A DNA stretch of 64,000 bases from Microbacterium sp. AK031. Its GTDB lineage: Bacteria; Actinomycetota; Actinomycetes; Actinomycetales; Microbacteriaceae. The position numbers and the translations under genes were made by a program. Below are positions 55,115 through 63,978 of this stretch, piece by piece (position 1 is the stretch's first letter; each line of letters begins with the position of its first letter). The stretch covers positions 62,001-126,000 of the forward strand of contig NZ_JANUCA010000002.1 of the NCBI RefSeq assembly GCF_024807145.1. The letters run 5' to 3'. Under the pieces are notes generated by a model. That model did not search any database, was not told where the DNA came from, and was given only the letters and a program-made list of their open reading frames with translations.

Positions 55115-56283
55115 CCGCCGTGCAGGCCCCACCCCGCCTGGGTGGCCGGCTGGCCGCGCTCTCGGTGGGGCAGGTGGTCAGCTGGGGCATCCTGTTCTAC
55201 GCCCTCATCGTCGCATCGCCTGCGATTGCGGACGACACTGGCTGGTCGGTCGCCTTCGTCACACTCTCGTTCTCGTCCGGTCTCGTCGTCTCAGCCCTGG
55301 CCGGGGTGTTCGTCGGGCGGTGGCTAGATGCCCGCGGCCCGCACCTCATCATGACTCTCGGCAGCATCCTCGGACCGATCGGGATCGTCGCCGTCGCGCT
55401 CGCACCGAGTCCGATGGTGTTCACCGCCGGATGGGTGATCGCGGGCATCGCCCAATCTGCCGTGCTGTATCAGGCGGCATTCACCGTCATCGCCCGAAGG
55501 TATGGCGCGCGCCGCCGCGGCGCGATGACGATCCTCACTCTGGCCGGGGGTCTCGCCTCCACCGTCTTCGCGCCCATCGTCGCCGGGCTTCTCACGATCA
55601 CCGATTGGCGCACGACCTTCCTTCTTCTCGCCGGAGTCCTGCTGATCACCACCGTGCCCCTGCACTGGTTCAGCCTCGAACGCACCTGGACGCCGATCCC
55701 CCACGACGACAGCGTCGAGGTGCACAGCGTGAGCGCTGTCGTCCGCACCAGACGCTTCTGGATGCTGGAGCTGTCCATGCTCACCCTGGCGGCAGCTCTC
55801 TTCAGCGTCACCCTGGCACTCATCCCACTGTTCGCCGAGAAGGGCATGAGCTACGAGCTCGCCGCCTGGGCGCTCGGCCTCCTCGGCGCGGGGCAGGTGA
55901 TCGGGCGGCTGCTGTACGTCGCGATCCCGCACACCGCCGCTCCCTGGATCCCCCTCGCCGCGACGGCTGCACTCAGCACCGTATTCCTCGCTCTCCTCGC
56001 GCTCGTCCCCGGACCGCCGTGGCTGCTCATCTCCATCGGCATCGCCACCGGAGCTGTCCGCGGCGCGCAGACGCTCGTGCAGGGGTCGGCCGTCGCCGAC
56101 CGATGGGGTGCACGCAATTACGGAGCCATCAACGGCGTCTTCGCCGCGCCGATCACGCTCGTCGGCGCGTTCGGACCCGCCATCGGACCGCTGCTCGCCG
56201 TCGCAACCGGCTCCTACTCAGCCATGGCGCTCATCGCCGTCGCATTGGCCGCGCTGTCGCTCGCCTTCGCTCGATTCTCCTGA
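55111..56283 (+). CDS. MFS transporter of the arsenic island
   Basis: A 390-residue protein with twelve predicted membrane helices, starting LAALSVGQVVSWGILFYALI, with the conserved loop FVGRWLDARGP between helices 2 and 3. ATG overlaps the arsR stop (ATGA). Together with ArsR and the ArsO-like enzyme it forms a divergent unit, so the likely cargo is an arsenical or related product of the monooxygenase. The 3' end is 15 bases from the convergent GH38 gene. Confidence 0.85.
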   Translation: MTAVQAPPRLGGRLAALSVGQVVSWGILFYALIVASPAIADDTGWSVAFVTLSFSSGLVVSALAGVFVGRWLDARGPHLIMTLGSILGPIGIVAVALAPSPMVFTAGWVIAGIAQSAVLYQAAFTVIARRYGARRRGAMTILTLAGGLASTVFAPIVAGLLTITDWRTTFLLLAGVLLITTVPLHWFSLERTWTPIPHDDSVEVHSVSAVVRTRRFWMLELSMLTLAAALFSVTLALIPLFAEKGMSYELAAWALGLLGAGQVIGRLLYVAIPHTAAPWIPLAATAALSTVFLALLALVPGPPWLLISIGIATGAVRGAQTLVQGSAVADRWGARNYGAINGVFAAPITLVGAFGPAIGPLLAVATGSYSAMALIAVALAALSLAFARFS

Positions 56284-56298
56284 CCGTTCAGGACGGTC

Positions 56299-59200
56299 TC
56301 AGACGCGGCTGAAGCGCATCGTGACGATCTGGAACGGGCGCAGTTCGAGCCGCACGCCGTCGCCGTCGACATCAATGCCATCGAGGGCCACCTCGCGTTC
56401 GAGCAGGTCGGTCTGGCGCGCGTCCGCGAACGCGAACCCGGTCGTGAGCGTCGCGTGCACCCGAGTCCCCAGGGACTCATAGAGGCGCACGACGACGTCG
56501 CCGCTGCCATCCTCGGCGAGCTTGACCGCTTCCACGACCACACCGGGGTGGTCGATGGTCACGAGGGGTTCAATCGCATCGAAGGCGGTGTCCGCGAGAC
56601 GACGAGGGGGGAGATTGATGTGATATCCCTCGGCGACAGTTTCGGCGACATCCGCGCCGATCACGAGGCCGACTCGCAGCTCGTGGAGGCCCTGGTCCTG
56701 CTCAGGGTCGGGGAAAAGTGCCGAGCGGATGAGCGACAGTCGCGCGATCGTGATGGTGCCGCCGCGTTCATCGCGCTGTTCACGCGTGATGTCGTGACCG
56801 TACGTCGAGTCGTTGACGATCGAGGCGCCGAAGTCGGGCTCTGAGACCCGGATCCACCGGTGGGCGACGGTCTCGAACCGCGCGGCATCCCACGACGTGT
56901 TCGTGTGCGTCGCGCGTTCGATGTGTCCGAACTGGATCTCCGACGCGGCGCGATCGGTATGCAGGTCGAGAGGAAAGGCGAATTTCAGCATCTTCTGCTT
57001 CTCGTGCCAGTCCAGTTCAAGGGCGAACGACAGCACGCGCGAGTTCTCGCGCAGGCTGATCCGCTCGGTCACTGCGGACGCTCCGAACCGGCGCTCGACC
57101 ACGAGGGACGCCCCGTCGACCCCGACCGAGACTGCTTCGGTCAGATCGGTGACGGTGTTGCGGTAGTGCACGTCCACATCCCAGGCATCCCACTGCGTCG
57201 GGGTGTCCCGGTGCAGCTGCAGCAGGCCGGCCGGACGGCCGGGCATCACGATGTCTCGCCCCGTCTCGATGTCGACAGCCGAGACGACCAGGCCGCGATC
57301 GTCCACCGTCGCACGGACGATGCCGTTGTCGAGCACCCATCCAGCGGTTCCATCGCGACGAGGTTCAACGTCTTTCGCGCCGTCGCTCGCACCGGCGCCG
57401 AGCGCTGCGATGCCCTCTCTGGAATGCGGAGATGCGTTCGCCTCGAGTGTCAGTGCACCCTCCCCGGCGAGCGCCCGCAGGCTGTCGCCGATGATCTCCT
57501 CGAGCTCGCGCGCGACGAAGGCGTAGTTGCGCTCGGCGTCCTGAAAGACCCATGCGATTGAGGACCCCGGCAGGATGTCGTGGAACTGCTGCAGCAGGAC
57601 GGTCTCCCAGACCCGCTGCAGCCGCTCTGCGGGATAGGGGATGCCGAGGCGCACGCTCGCGGTGGTGGCCCAGAGCTCCGCCTCCCGCAGCAGGTGCTCG
57701 CTGCGCCGGTTGCCCTGCTTGGTGGCCAGTTGGCTCGTATACGTACCACGGTGGAACTCGAGGTACAGCTCACCCGACCAGACCTCGGGCCGGGGGTACT
57801 CGGCCTCAGCGGTCTCGAAGAACTTCCGCGGGGAGCTGTGCACGACGCGCGGTGATCCTTCGAGTGATTCAGTACGGGCCACCGCTGCCGTCATCTCGCG
57901 CGTCGGCCCGCCGCCGCCGTCGCCGTAGCCGTACGGGAGGAGCGAGACCGTGGCACGGCCCTTGTCGGCGAAGTTGCGCTCGGCGTGGGCGAGCTCATCC
58001 GCGGTCACTCGTGAGTTGTACGTATCGACGGGCGGGAAGTGCGTGAACAGGCGCGTGCCGTCGATGCCCTCCCATTGGAACGTGTGGTGGGGGAATCTGT
58101 TGGTCTCGTTCCACGAGATCTTCTGCGTCAGGAACCAGCGGATGCCGGCAGCCTTGGCGATCTGCGGGAGCGCCCCCGAGTACCCGAAAGAGTCAGGGAG
58201 CCATGCCTCTGGCGTATCGATCCCGAATTCACGCAGGAAGAACGACTTGCCCGCGATGAACTGTCGTGCCATCGCCTCCGATCCCGGCATGTTGGTGTCG
58301 GATTCGACCCACATGCTCCCCACCGGGATGAATCGCCCCTCGGCCACACGGGCACGGATCCGCTCGAACAGGTCTGGGTAGTACTCCTTCATCCACGCGT
58401 ACTGCTGGGCGCTGGACGCGGCGAAGACGAAGTCGGGATCCTCGTCCATGAGGGACAGGACGTTCGAGAAGGTGCGCGACACCTTGCGGACCGTTTCGCG
58501 CACCGGCCACAGCCACGCGGAGTCGATGTGCGCGTGGCCGACGGCGTGCAGCGTGTGGGCGGAAGCGGATGCCGGCTTCGCGAGGACGGGGGCGAGGACC
58601 TCACGCCCGGCGGTCGCGGTCCCGGCGACGTCATCAGGGTCGACGACGTCGATCATCCGCTCCAGGGCGACGAGGATGTCGGCGCGCCGCGGGGATCCGT
58701 CGTCCAGTTCCTCGGCGAGGCCGCGCAGCGCGAGCGTGTCGGCGAGCAGATCCGCGACTTCAAGGTCGCGGAGGCGCACGTCGATGTGGCGCAGCGTGTA
58801 GATGGGGTCACTGCCCGCGGTCGCGAGGTCGCCGACGTGGGTCGGGTCGAACGTGAAGAGGCTTCCGACGTCCGGGTTGGAGGCCGCCTCGATGTAGACG
58901 TCGATGACGCCCGCCTCGTCCACCGCTTCGGCGACGGCGTTGTTGAGCGGGGCGATCCCGCGGATGGGCCTGCCTGCCACATCCCACACCATCGCCTCGC
59001 ACTGGAAGCCGGGCTGCCCCTGCGTGAAGCCGAGGTCGACGACGATCTCGGCCCGCGTACGCGCGGGCAGTGCGCCGTCAGCATCCCGCCACGACGCGGG
59101 CATGCCGCCTTGCAGGCGGAACCAGGTCGTCCCCCACGGGCGCCCCCACAGCTCGCCGGGAGCGATCGGCGAGTATTCGCCCGCCGCGGCCTCCGCGAAC

Positions 59201-59331
59201 GGAACGGGCTCGCCGGCCGCGTCCCAGCGGGTGGCTGCGATCGGTGCGGATGCGCGGTGGATGCGGGTGCGCAGTCGCTCGCGAACGAAACGGTCGACGC
59301 GGAGGAGGGCGAGTCGGGAACGGTCGTGCAT
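56299..59331 (-). CDS. Alpha-mannosidase, glycoside hydrolase family 38
   Basis: A 1010-residue enzyme, without a signal peptide, typical length for bacterial GH38. The N-terminal region is a beta domain, then the catalytic domain begins at AVGHAHIDSAWLWPVRE (zinc His and Asp), followed by LPDSFGYSGALPQ with the nucleophile Asp. The middle and C-terminal beta domains follow. It is the last gene of a ROK-SBP-permease-permease-GH38 sequence and probably releases mannose from imported manno-oligosaccharides. AGGAGCC precedes ATG at 59331. Confidence 0.95.
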   Translation of the reverse strand: MHDRSRLALLRVDRFVRERLRTRIHRASAPIAATRWDAAGEPVPFAEAAAGEYSPIAPGELWGRPWGTTWFRLQGGMPASWRDADGALPARTRAEIVVDLGFTQGQPGFQCEAMVWDVAGRPIRGIAPLNNAVAEAVDEAGVIDVYIEAASNPDVGSLFTFDPTHVGDLATAGSDPIYTLRHIDVRLRDLEVADLLADTLALRGLAEELDDGSPRRADILVALERMIDVVDPDDVAGTATAGREVLAPVLAKPASASAHTLHAVGHAHIDSAWLWPVRETVRKVSRTFSNVLSLMDEDPDFVFAASSAQQYAWMKEYYPDLFERIRARVAEGRFIPVGSMWVESDTNMPGSEAMARQFIAGKSFFLREFGIDTPEAWLPDSFGYSGALPQIAKAAGIRWFLTQKISWNETNRFPHHTFQWEGIDGTRLFTHFPPVDTYNSRVTADELAHAERNFADKGRATVSLLPYGYGDGGGGPTREMTAAVARTESLEGSPRVVHSSPRKFFETAEAEYPRPEVWSGELYLEFHRGTYTSQLATKQGNRRSEHLLREAELWATTASVRLGIPYPAERLQRVWETVLLQQFHDILPGSSIAWVFQDAERNYAFVARELEEIIGDSLRALAGEGALTLEANASPHSREGIAALGAGASDGAKDVEPRRDGTAGWVLDNGIVRATVDDRGLVVSAVDIETGRDIVMPGRPAGLLQLHRDTPTQWDAWDVDVHYRNTVTDLTEAVSVGVDGASLVVERRFGASAVTERISLRENSRVLSFALELDWHEKQKMLKFAFPLDLHTDRAASEIQFGHIERATHTNTSWDAARFETVAHRWIRVSEPDFGASIVNDSTYGHDITREQRDERGGTITIARLSLIRSALFPDPEQDQGLHELRVGLVIGADVAETVAEGYHINLPPRRLADTAFDAIEPLVTIDHPGVVVEAVKLAEDGSGDVVVRLYESLGTRVHATLTTGFAFADARQTDLLEREVALDGIDVDGDGVRLELRPFQIVTMRFSRV

Positions 59332-59364
59332 GAAAGGCTCCTTCAGGAGATGAGGGGGTTCGGA

Positions 59365-60258
59365 TCAGCCTTTGACGGAACCGGCGAGTGCGAAGGACGA
59401 GCCGGAGAGTTTCTGGACGATGACGTACAGGACGACCATCGGTGCTGCGTAGAGCACCGAGTACGCCGCGAGCTGGCCGTAGGCGATCGTGCCGTACTGC
59501 CCGAAGAAGTTGAAGATCGATACGGCGGCAGGAAAACGATCTGAGGTGAACAGGAGTACGAACGGGACGAAGAAGTTCCCCCACGCACCAGTGAAGACGA
59601 AGATGAACACCACGCCGATCCCCGGTCGCATGAGAGGCACCACGATGCGCGCAAGTGCTTGCATCGAACTCGCGCCGTCGACCCAGGCGGCCTCCTCGAG
59701 TGAGATCGGTACGGAGTCCATGAAGTTCTTCAGCATCCAGATCGCCATCGGCAGTGAGGTCGCCGACATGAAGACGATGACTCCCCACGTCGAGTTGAGC
59801 AGGCCGAAAGACACGAAGAGGGAGTAGACCGGCACCATCATGGCCGTGATCGGCAGGCCGGTGCCGAAAAGGATCGCGTACATGAACGGCTTCTGATACC
59901 GAGCCGCGTACCGCGAAAGCGGGTAGGCCGCCAGCAGCGAGACGAGGACCGTGATGACCGCGGTGCCGAGGGAGATCAGCACTGAGTTGAGCAGTGGCAG
60001 CCACGTGAGCTCCCACGTCATGACGCCCGTGTAGTTGTCGAGCGTCCACGACTCCGGAATCCGCATCGAGACGGTGGCATTCGCATCGAACGACGCGAAC
60101 ACGACCCACAGGAGCGGCACGAGGAAGAGTACGCCGATGATGCTCAGGATGATGGATGCTGTGACCGTGTGAGCCCGCTTGCGCGGGGCTGACACGCTCA
60201 CCGACTTCCGCCCAGGCGTGACGAGCGTGCGCGTCTCGGTCATGGTCTGCGCGGCCAT
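59365..60258 (-). CDS. CUT1 ABC transporter permease (second permease, mannosidase operon)
   Basis: A 297-residue six-helix permease with EAA loop PISLEEAAWVDGASSMQALA and the MalG-type C-terminus VQKLSGSSFALAGSVKG. ATG at 60258 comes two bases after the preceding stop. It imports, with its partner and the binding lipoprotein, an oligosaccharide that is then acted on by GH38. Confidence 0.9.
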   Translation of the reverse strand: MAAQTMTETRTLVTPGRKSVSVSAPRKRAHTVTASIILSIIGVLFLVPLLWVVFASFDANATVSMRIPESWTLDNYTGVMTWELTWLPLLNSVLISLGTAVITVLVSLLAAYPLSRYAARYQKPFMYAILFGTGLPITAMMVPVYSLFVSFGLLNSTWGVIVFMSATSLPMAIWMLKNFMDSVPISLEEAAWVDGASSMQALARIVVPLMRPGIGVVFIFVFTGAWGNFFVPFVLLFTSDRFPAAVSIFNFFGQYGTIAYGQLAAYSVLYAAPMVVLYVIVQKLSGSSFALAGSVKG

Positions 60259-60259
60259 T

Positions 60260-61162
60260 TCAGTCCACCTCCGGCTTGAGCACACGAATGTAGATGATGG
60301 AGAACACCGCACCTATCAGGAGTGTCACGGTGGCGATCGCCGTGCCGTAGCCGACTTGGGCGAATTTGAAGGCCTCCTGGTAGGCGAGCACGGGCAGCGT
60401 CGCCGATGCCGTGCCCGGCCCGCCGCCGGTCATGACCCAGATGAGGGTGAACACCCCGAGCGTCTGGAGCGTGGTCAGCAGGAGATTCGTGGAGATCGAC
60501 CGCCGGATCACCGGCAGTGTCACCTGGATGAAGCGCTGCCAGGCGTTCGCTCCGTCGATGGTCGCCGCCTCGATCAGGTCGGGCGGCACCTCGGCGAGCG
60601 CGGCGTTGTACACCAGCATCGAGAAGGCGGTCCCGCGCCAGATGTTCGCCACGATGACCGACAGCATCGGCAGGTGGTACAGCCATGCGGTCTGCTCCAT
60701 GCCGAACCAGCCGAGCACCGAGTTGAGAGTGCCGTCCTTCGCGAAGAAGGCGTAGAGCGCGAAGGCCGCCACGATCTCGGGGAGCACCCATGCCAGGACG
60801 ACGATCCCGCTGACGAGGGATCGCACGGCCCGCGCCGAGCTGCGCATGAGCACCGCCAGCAGCATTCCGAGCACGTTCTGGCCGATGACCGCTGACGCCA
60901 GGACGAAGACGACAGTGAGGACGAGGGAGTTCCAGAACTCGGCGGAGCCCAGCAGTTCGATGTAGTTGTCGAGCCCGACGAACTGCGGGTTCGCAGCGCG
61001 TGGCCCGGTGAGTGCCCGGTCGGTGAGCGATCCGTACAGCGAGTACACGATCGGACCGAGCATGAATGCGGCCAGCAGCAGCACCGCTGGAACGAGCGGC
61101 AGCAGGCGGAAGAGTGCGCGGCTCGGGCTGTGCCCGGGCCGCGCGACGGCTACGGCGGTCAT
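60260..61162 (-). CDS. CUT1 ABC transporter permease (first permease, mannosidase operon)
   Basis: A 300-residue permease starting with an Arg-containing tail and LLPLVPAVLLLAAFMLGPIV. EAA loop PPDLIEAATIDGANAWQRFI. It has no large extracytoplasmic insertion. It starts 7 bases after the binding-protein stop and shares the operon with GH38. Confidence 0.9.
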   Translation of the reverse strand: MTAVAVARPGHSPSRALFRLLPLVPAVLLLAAFMLGPIVYSLYGSLTDRALTGPRAANPQFVGLDNYIELLGSAEFWNSLVLTVVFVLASAVIGQNVLGMLLAVLMRSSARAVRSLVSGIVVLAWVLPEIVAAFALYAFFAKDGTLNSVLGWFGMEQTAWLYHLPMLSVIVANIWRGTAFSMLVYNAALAEVPPDLIEAATIDGANAWQRFIQVTLPVIRRSISTNLLLTTLQTLGVFTLIWVMTGGGPGTASATLPVLAYQEAFKFAQVGYGTAIATVTLLIGAVFSIIYIRVLKPEVD

Positions 61163-61169
61163 GAGACGT

Positions 61170-62522
61170 TCAGCCCGCCTGCGTGTTCTCTTCGCCGACG
61201 ATTCCGATCAGCGCCTCGTCGTATCCGCGCTGCGCCTCCTCCGGTGAGGACTGCCCTGTGATGACCGACTCGGTGGCCACCGGGATGTTCGACGAGATCT
61301 GCGAGTAGTCGGGCGTCGCGGGCCGGAAATGCGTGTACTCGACCAGCGAGGAGAAGAACTCGAAAGAGGGGTTGTAGTCGAGGTATTCCTGACTGGCGGC
61401 CACGTCGGAACGCACGGCGATCTGACCCGCCTCCTGGTGATACGTGAGCGCGTTCTCAGGCGTCATCGCCTGGGCGATGAAGTCGAAGGCGGCCTGAGGG
61501 TCGTTGGCGTTGGCACCTACAGCGAGCGTCCATCCACCAGACATCGAGGTGAAGCCGTCGCCGCCACCGTCCTGGGTCGGCATGGCGGCGAGGCCCATGG
61601 TGTCCTGCCACTCCGGCCACGCGTTGTCGCCCGCGATCCATCCGCTCGGGAGCCAGGAGCCGTCGATCGCGATCGCCAACTCGCCCTGTGGAATGAGCTC
61701 GTTCTGGACCTTGGATCCCCATCCTGGATCGAGCGCGTCCGCTGGGTCGGGGGCGAGCCCCTCTTCGAAGGCGGTCTTGTAGAAGTCGAGCGCATCGAGG
61801 AAGCCTGCCGACTCGGTCACCCATTTGTTCGTCGAGGAGTCCATGAGCTCGTCACCCGTGCCGTACAGCAGCATCTCGAAGCCTTGCATCGACGTGGCCT
61901 CGCCGAGCGTCTTCGACGCGTAGATGTTGAGCGGCGTGACGTCCGGACTGCTCTTCTTGATCGCGCGTGCCGCGTCCAGGATGTCCTCCCAAGATGTGGG
62001 CTTCCAGTCCGAGGGCAGGTCGGCGGACTCGAAGAGGTCTTTGTTGAAGTAGATGCCGCGTGTATCAGTGCCGAGCGAGACTCCGTACGTCTTTCCGTCA
62101 TCGCCCACACCCGCCTGCTTCGCGCCGTCGTCGTACAGACTCCAGTCGTCCCAGTCGGCCAGGTAGTCGTCGATCGGGAGGAGGTAGCCGGCTGCGGCGT
62201 CCGAGCGGATCTGGAATGTGTCTTCGTAGATGACATCCGGCGCGGTGTCAGCCGAGCCGTTCATGAGAGCGAGCTTGGTGAAGTACTGATCCTGCTCGGC
62301 TTCGATCGGCACGAGCTCCACCTTGCGGTCCGGATATTCCTTCTCGTACTCGGCCTTGACCGTCTTCATGAGGTCATCCATAGCCGTGAAGGACGAGGTC
62401 TTCTGATAAGCGATGCGCAGAGTGTCGTCGCTGCCGCTCGAGGTGCCGCCCGAGCAGCCGCTCAGCGCGACGGCCAGGCTGCTGACGGCAAGGATACTCA
62501 GTCCGGCAAGTGATTTCTTCAT
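61170..62522 (-). CDS. Solute-binding lipoprotein of the mannosidase operon
   Basis: A 450-residue family-1 binding lipoprotein: signal peptide MKKSLAGLSILAVSSLAVAL, lipobox LSGC, then GGTSSGSDDTLRIAYQKTSS. Family features are PDVIYEDTFQIRSDAAAGYL, AIAIDGSWLPSGWIAGDN and SGGWTLAVGANANDPQAAFD. AGGAGC precedes ATG at 62522. Ligand is predicted to be a mannose-containing oligosaccharide from the GH38 neighbour. A promoter with an embedded palindrome lies upstream. Confidence 0.9.
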   Translation of the reverse strand: MKKSLAGLSILAVSSLAVALSGCSGGTSSGSDDTLRIAYQKTSSFTAMDDLMKTVKAEYEKEYPDRKVELVPIEAEQDQYFTKLALMNGSADTAPDVIYEDTFQIRSDAAAGYLLPIDDYLADWDDWSLYDDGAKQAGVGDDGKTYGVSLGTDTRGIYFNKDLFESADLPSDWKPTSWEDILDAARAIKKSSPDVTPLNIYASKTLGEATSMQGFEMLLYGTGDELMDSSTNKWVTESAGFLDALDFYKTAFEEGLAPDPADALDPGWGSKVQNELIPQGELAIAIDGSWLPSGWIAGDNAWPEWQDTMGLAAMPTQDGGGDGFTSMSGGWTLAVGANANDPQAAFDFIAQAMTPENALTYHQEAGQIAVRSDVAASQEYLDYNPSFEFFSSLVEYTHFRPATPDYSQISSNIPVATESVITGQSSPEEAQRGYDEALIGIVGEENTQAG

Positions 62523-62567
62523 CGGAGCTCCTTTGCTCACTCTTGGTGCGCAACATCGCGCCGGTGT

Positions 62568-62596
62568 TATTCAAACATATTTAAATATTCTGTCAA
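62568..62596 (-). promoter_or_regulatory. Promoter with embedded palindromic operator, mannosidase operon
   Basis: On the minus strand TTGACA (62591-62596) and TGAATA (62568-62573) are 17 bases apart. The spacer contains the perfect palindrome ATATTTAAATAT (62577-62588), AT-rich in a GC-rich background. A regulator binding there, probably the adjacent ROK protein, would block RNA polymerase. Confidence 0.75.
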
Positions 62597-62624
62597 CCCC
62601 TGTCCTGCTCATGGCGTCGAGCGG

Positions 62625-63842
62625 TCAGGACGCGCTGATCATCAGCCCGGATGTCCGGGCCGTGAACGCGCCGTCCAGCACAAGACATGCCGCTCCCGCT
62701 GCGGCGAGATCCGTACCCAACCGCGCCTCGACGAGGCGGAGGGGGCGCGTCGTCGCGATCTGCGCGATCGTCGGGAGGACGGCGCGCAGCCTCGGCTCCA
62801 ACAGTTCGCTGAGCCGGCTCCAGACCGGGCCTCCGATCACGAACGTGCCCGCGTCGAGCATGTTGTTCATCAGTACGATCGCCCGCGCCAACACTTCGGC
62901 GGCATGGGCGCACACTGCGAGGGCGCGAGAATCACCGCCCTGCGCGCGGGTACGGAGATCGTCGATGGCTGCGTGCATCGCTCCCCAGGGGATGTCGAGT
63001 GAGGTGGTCACTCCGGCTTCGAGGAGCAGTCGCTCCGGCGCCACGGTGACCCCGAGGCAGCCATGCTGCCCGCATTGGCACGGGGGGCCGCTCGGGTCGA
63101 TGGAGAGATGCGCGATGTCGCCGGCATTTCCCGTGCGACCCCGGACGGCGTCGCCGTCGATGGCCACTCCGAGGCCCACGCCTGCGCCGTAGTACAGGAG
63201 CGCAGCATCCCGGAGCGCATGATCCGCATCCGCCCACAGCTCGCCGACCATAGCCGCGACGACATCCTTCTCCACCACGACCGGCAGGCCCGTCGCCTCG
63301 ATCAGCAGATCGCGCACGCGAGTGTGGTGCCAGTTCGGGAGCAGTGGCGGCGTCAGCAGCATCCCCGTCGCGTCGTCGATCGGGCCCGGCACCGCGGCGC
63401 CGATGCCGAGGACGCGGTCGAAGGGGACGTCTGCCGATTTCAGGAGCGCATTCGCACTGCCGGCGAGCGCAGCGATCAGTTCCGGTGACGAGTCCGCATC
63501 GTCGGGCGGCGTCTCCATGTGCGCGACGACTGCTCCCGACAGATCGACCACGACGAACGTGTCGATCGATGGATCGAGATGGATACCGACGGCGAACCGT
63601 GCGCTGCGGTTCAGCCTGAGCAAGGTGCGCGGCTTTCCAGGACCTGTGACAACGCGTTCGCCCTCGACGATCAGATCTGCGACAGTGAGCCGACGCGCGA
63701 CGTTGCTGAGCGTCTGCGCGGACAGGCCGGTGAGCTCCGCGAGTTCGGTCCGGCTCACGCCCGACGGTGAGCGACGGATGATGTCGAGAACCAGGGTCTG
63801 GTTGTACGTCCCGACCGCGGGCATGTTGGATCCGCGTTTCAT
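62625..63842 (-). CDS. ROK family transcriptional regulator
   Basis: A 405-residue regulator with an N-terminal winged helix (SRTELAELTGLSAQTLSNVA) and a ROK sugar-sensing domain. The ROK zinc motif is CQCGQHGCLG, and the kinase-like nucleotide and sugar segments GIGAAVPGPIDDATG and YYGAGVGLGVAIDG are visible. GGAGGAACC precedes ATG at 63842. It is upstream of the binding protein in the same direction; the palindrome in the intervening promoter is its likely target. Confidence 0.93.
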   Translation of the reverse strand: MKRGSNMPAVGTYNQTLVLDIIRRSPSGVSRTELAELTGLSAQTLSNVARRLTVADLIVEGERVVTGPGKPRTLLRLNRSARFAVGIHLDPSIDTFVVVDLSGAVVAHMETPPDDADSSPELIAALAGSANALLKSADVPFDRVLGIGAAVPGPIDDATGMLLTPPLLPNWHHTRVRDLLIEATGLPVVVEKDVVAAMVGELWADADHALRDAALLYYGAGVGLGVAIDGDAVRGRTGNAGDIAHLSIDPSGPPCQCGQHGCLGVTVAPERLLLEAGVTTSLDIPWGAMHAAIDDLRTRAQGGDSRALAVCAHAAEVLARAIVLMNNMLDAGTFVIGGPVWSRLSELLEPRLRAVLPTIAQIATTRPLRLVEARLGTDLAAAGAACLVLDGAFTARTSGLMISAS

Positions 63843-63902
63843 GGTTCCTCCCGAGCGCGCACTGTCGCTTCCGCAGACACTACCCGTCCGGCCCTTCTGA
63901 AG

Positions 63903-63978
63903 TGGACGCGACGGCGGGAGTCGAACCCGCAACACCCTCAGGTATGAACTGGAGCCCGGGACCACCCGGACCGCCGCG
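63903..63978 (-). tRNA. tRNA-like sequence, CAU anticodon, degenerate
   Basis: A 76-base sequence ending in a genomically encoded CCA. The acceptor pairs CGCGGCG with CGTCGCG, the T arm is GCGGG-TTCGACT-CCCGC in the correct numbered position, and the D arm is CCGG-GTGGTC-CCGG. The anticodon loop reads TTCATAC (anticodon CAU), but its stem has a mismatch and a wobble, position 8 is G rather than T and the D loop is short. It could be a divergent Met/Ile-type tRNA, a pseudogene, or a tRNA mimic. No clear terminator follows. Confidence 0.45.

Noticed and set aside
56282..56298. Small 6-bp inverted repeat between the MFS and GH38 genes as a terminator
   Set aside because: Stem GACCGT/ACGGTC is weak, overlaps the end of the coding region and lacks a U-tract.
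63903..63978. Selenocysteine or tryptophan tRNA reading of the tRNA-like sequence
   Set aside because: Reading TCA as anticodon gives no anticodon stem, and the long variable arm of tRNA-Sec is absent.
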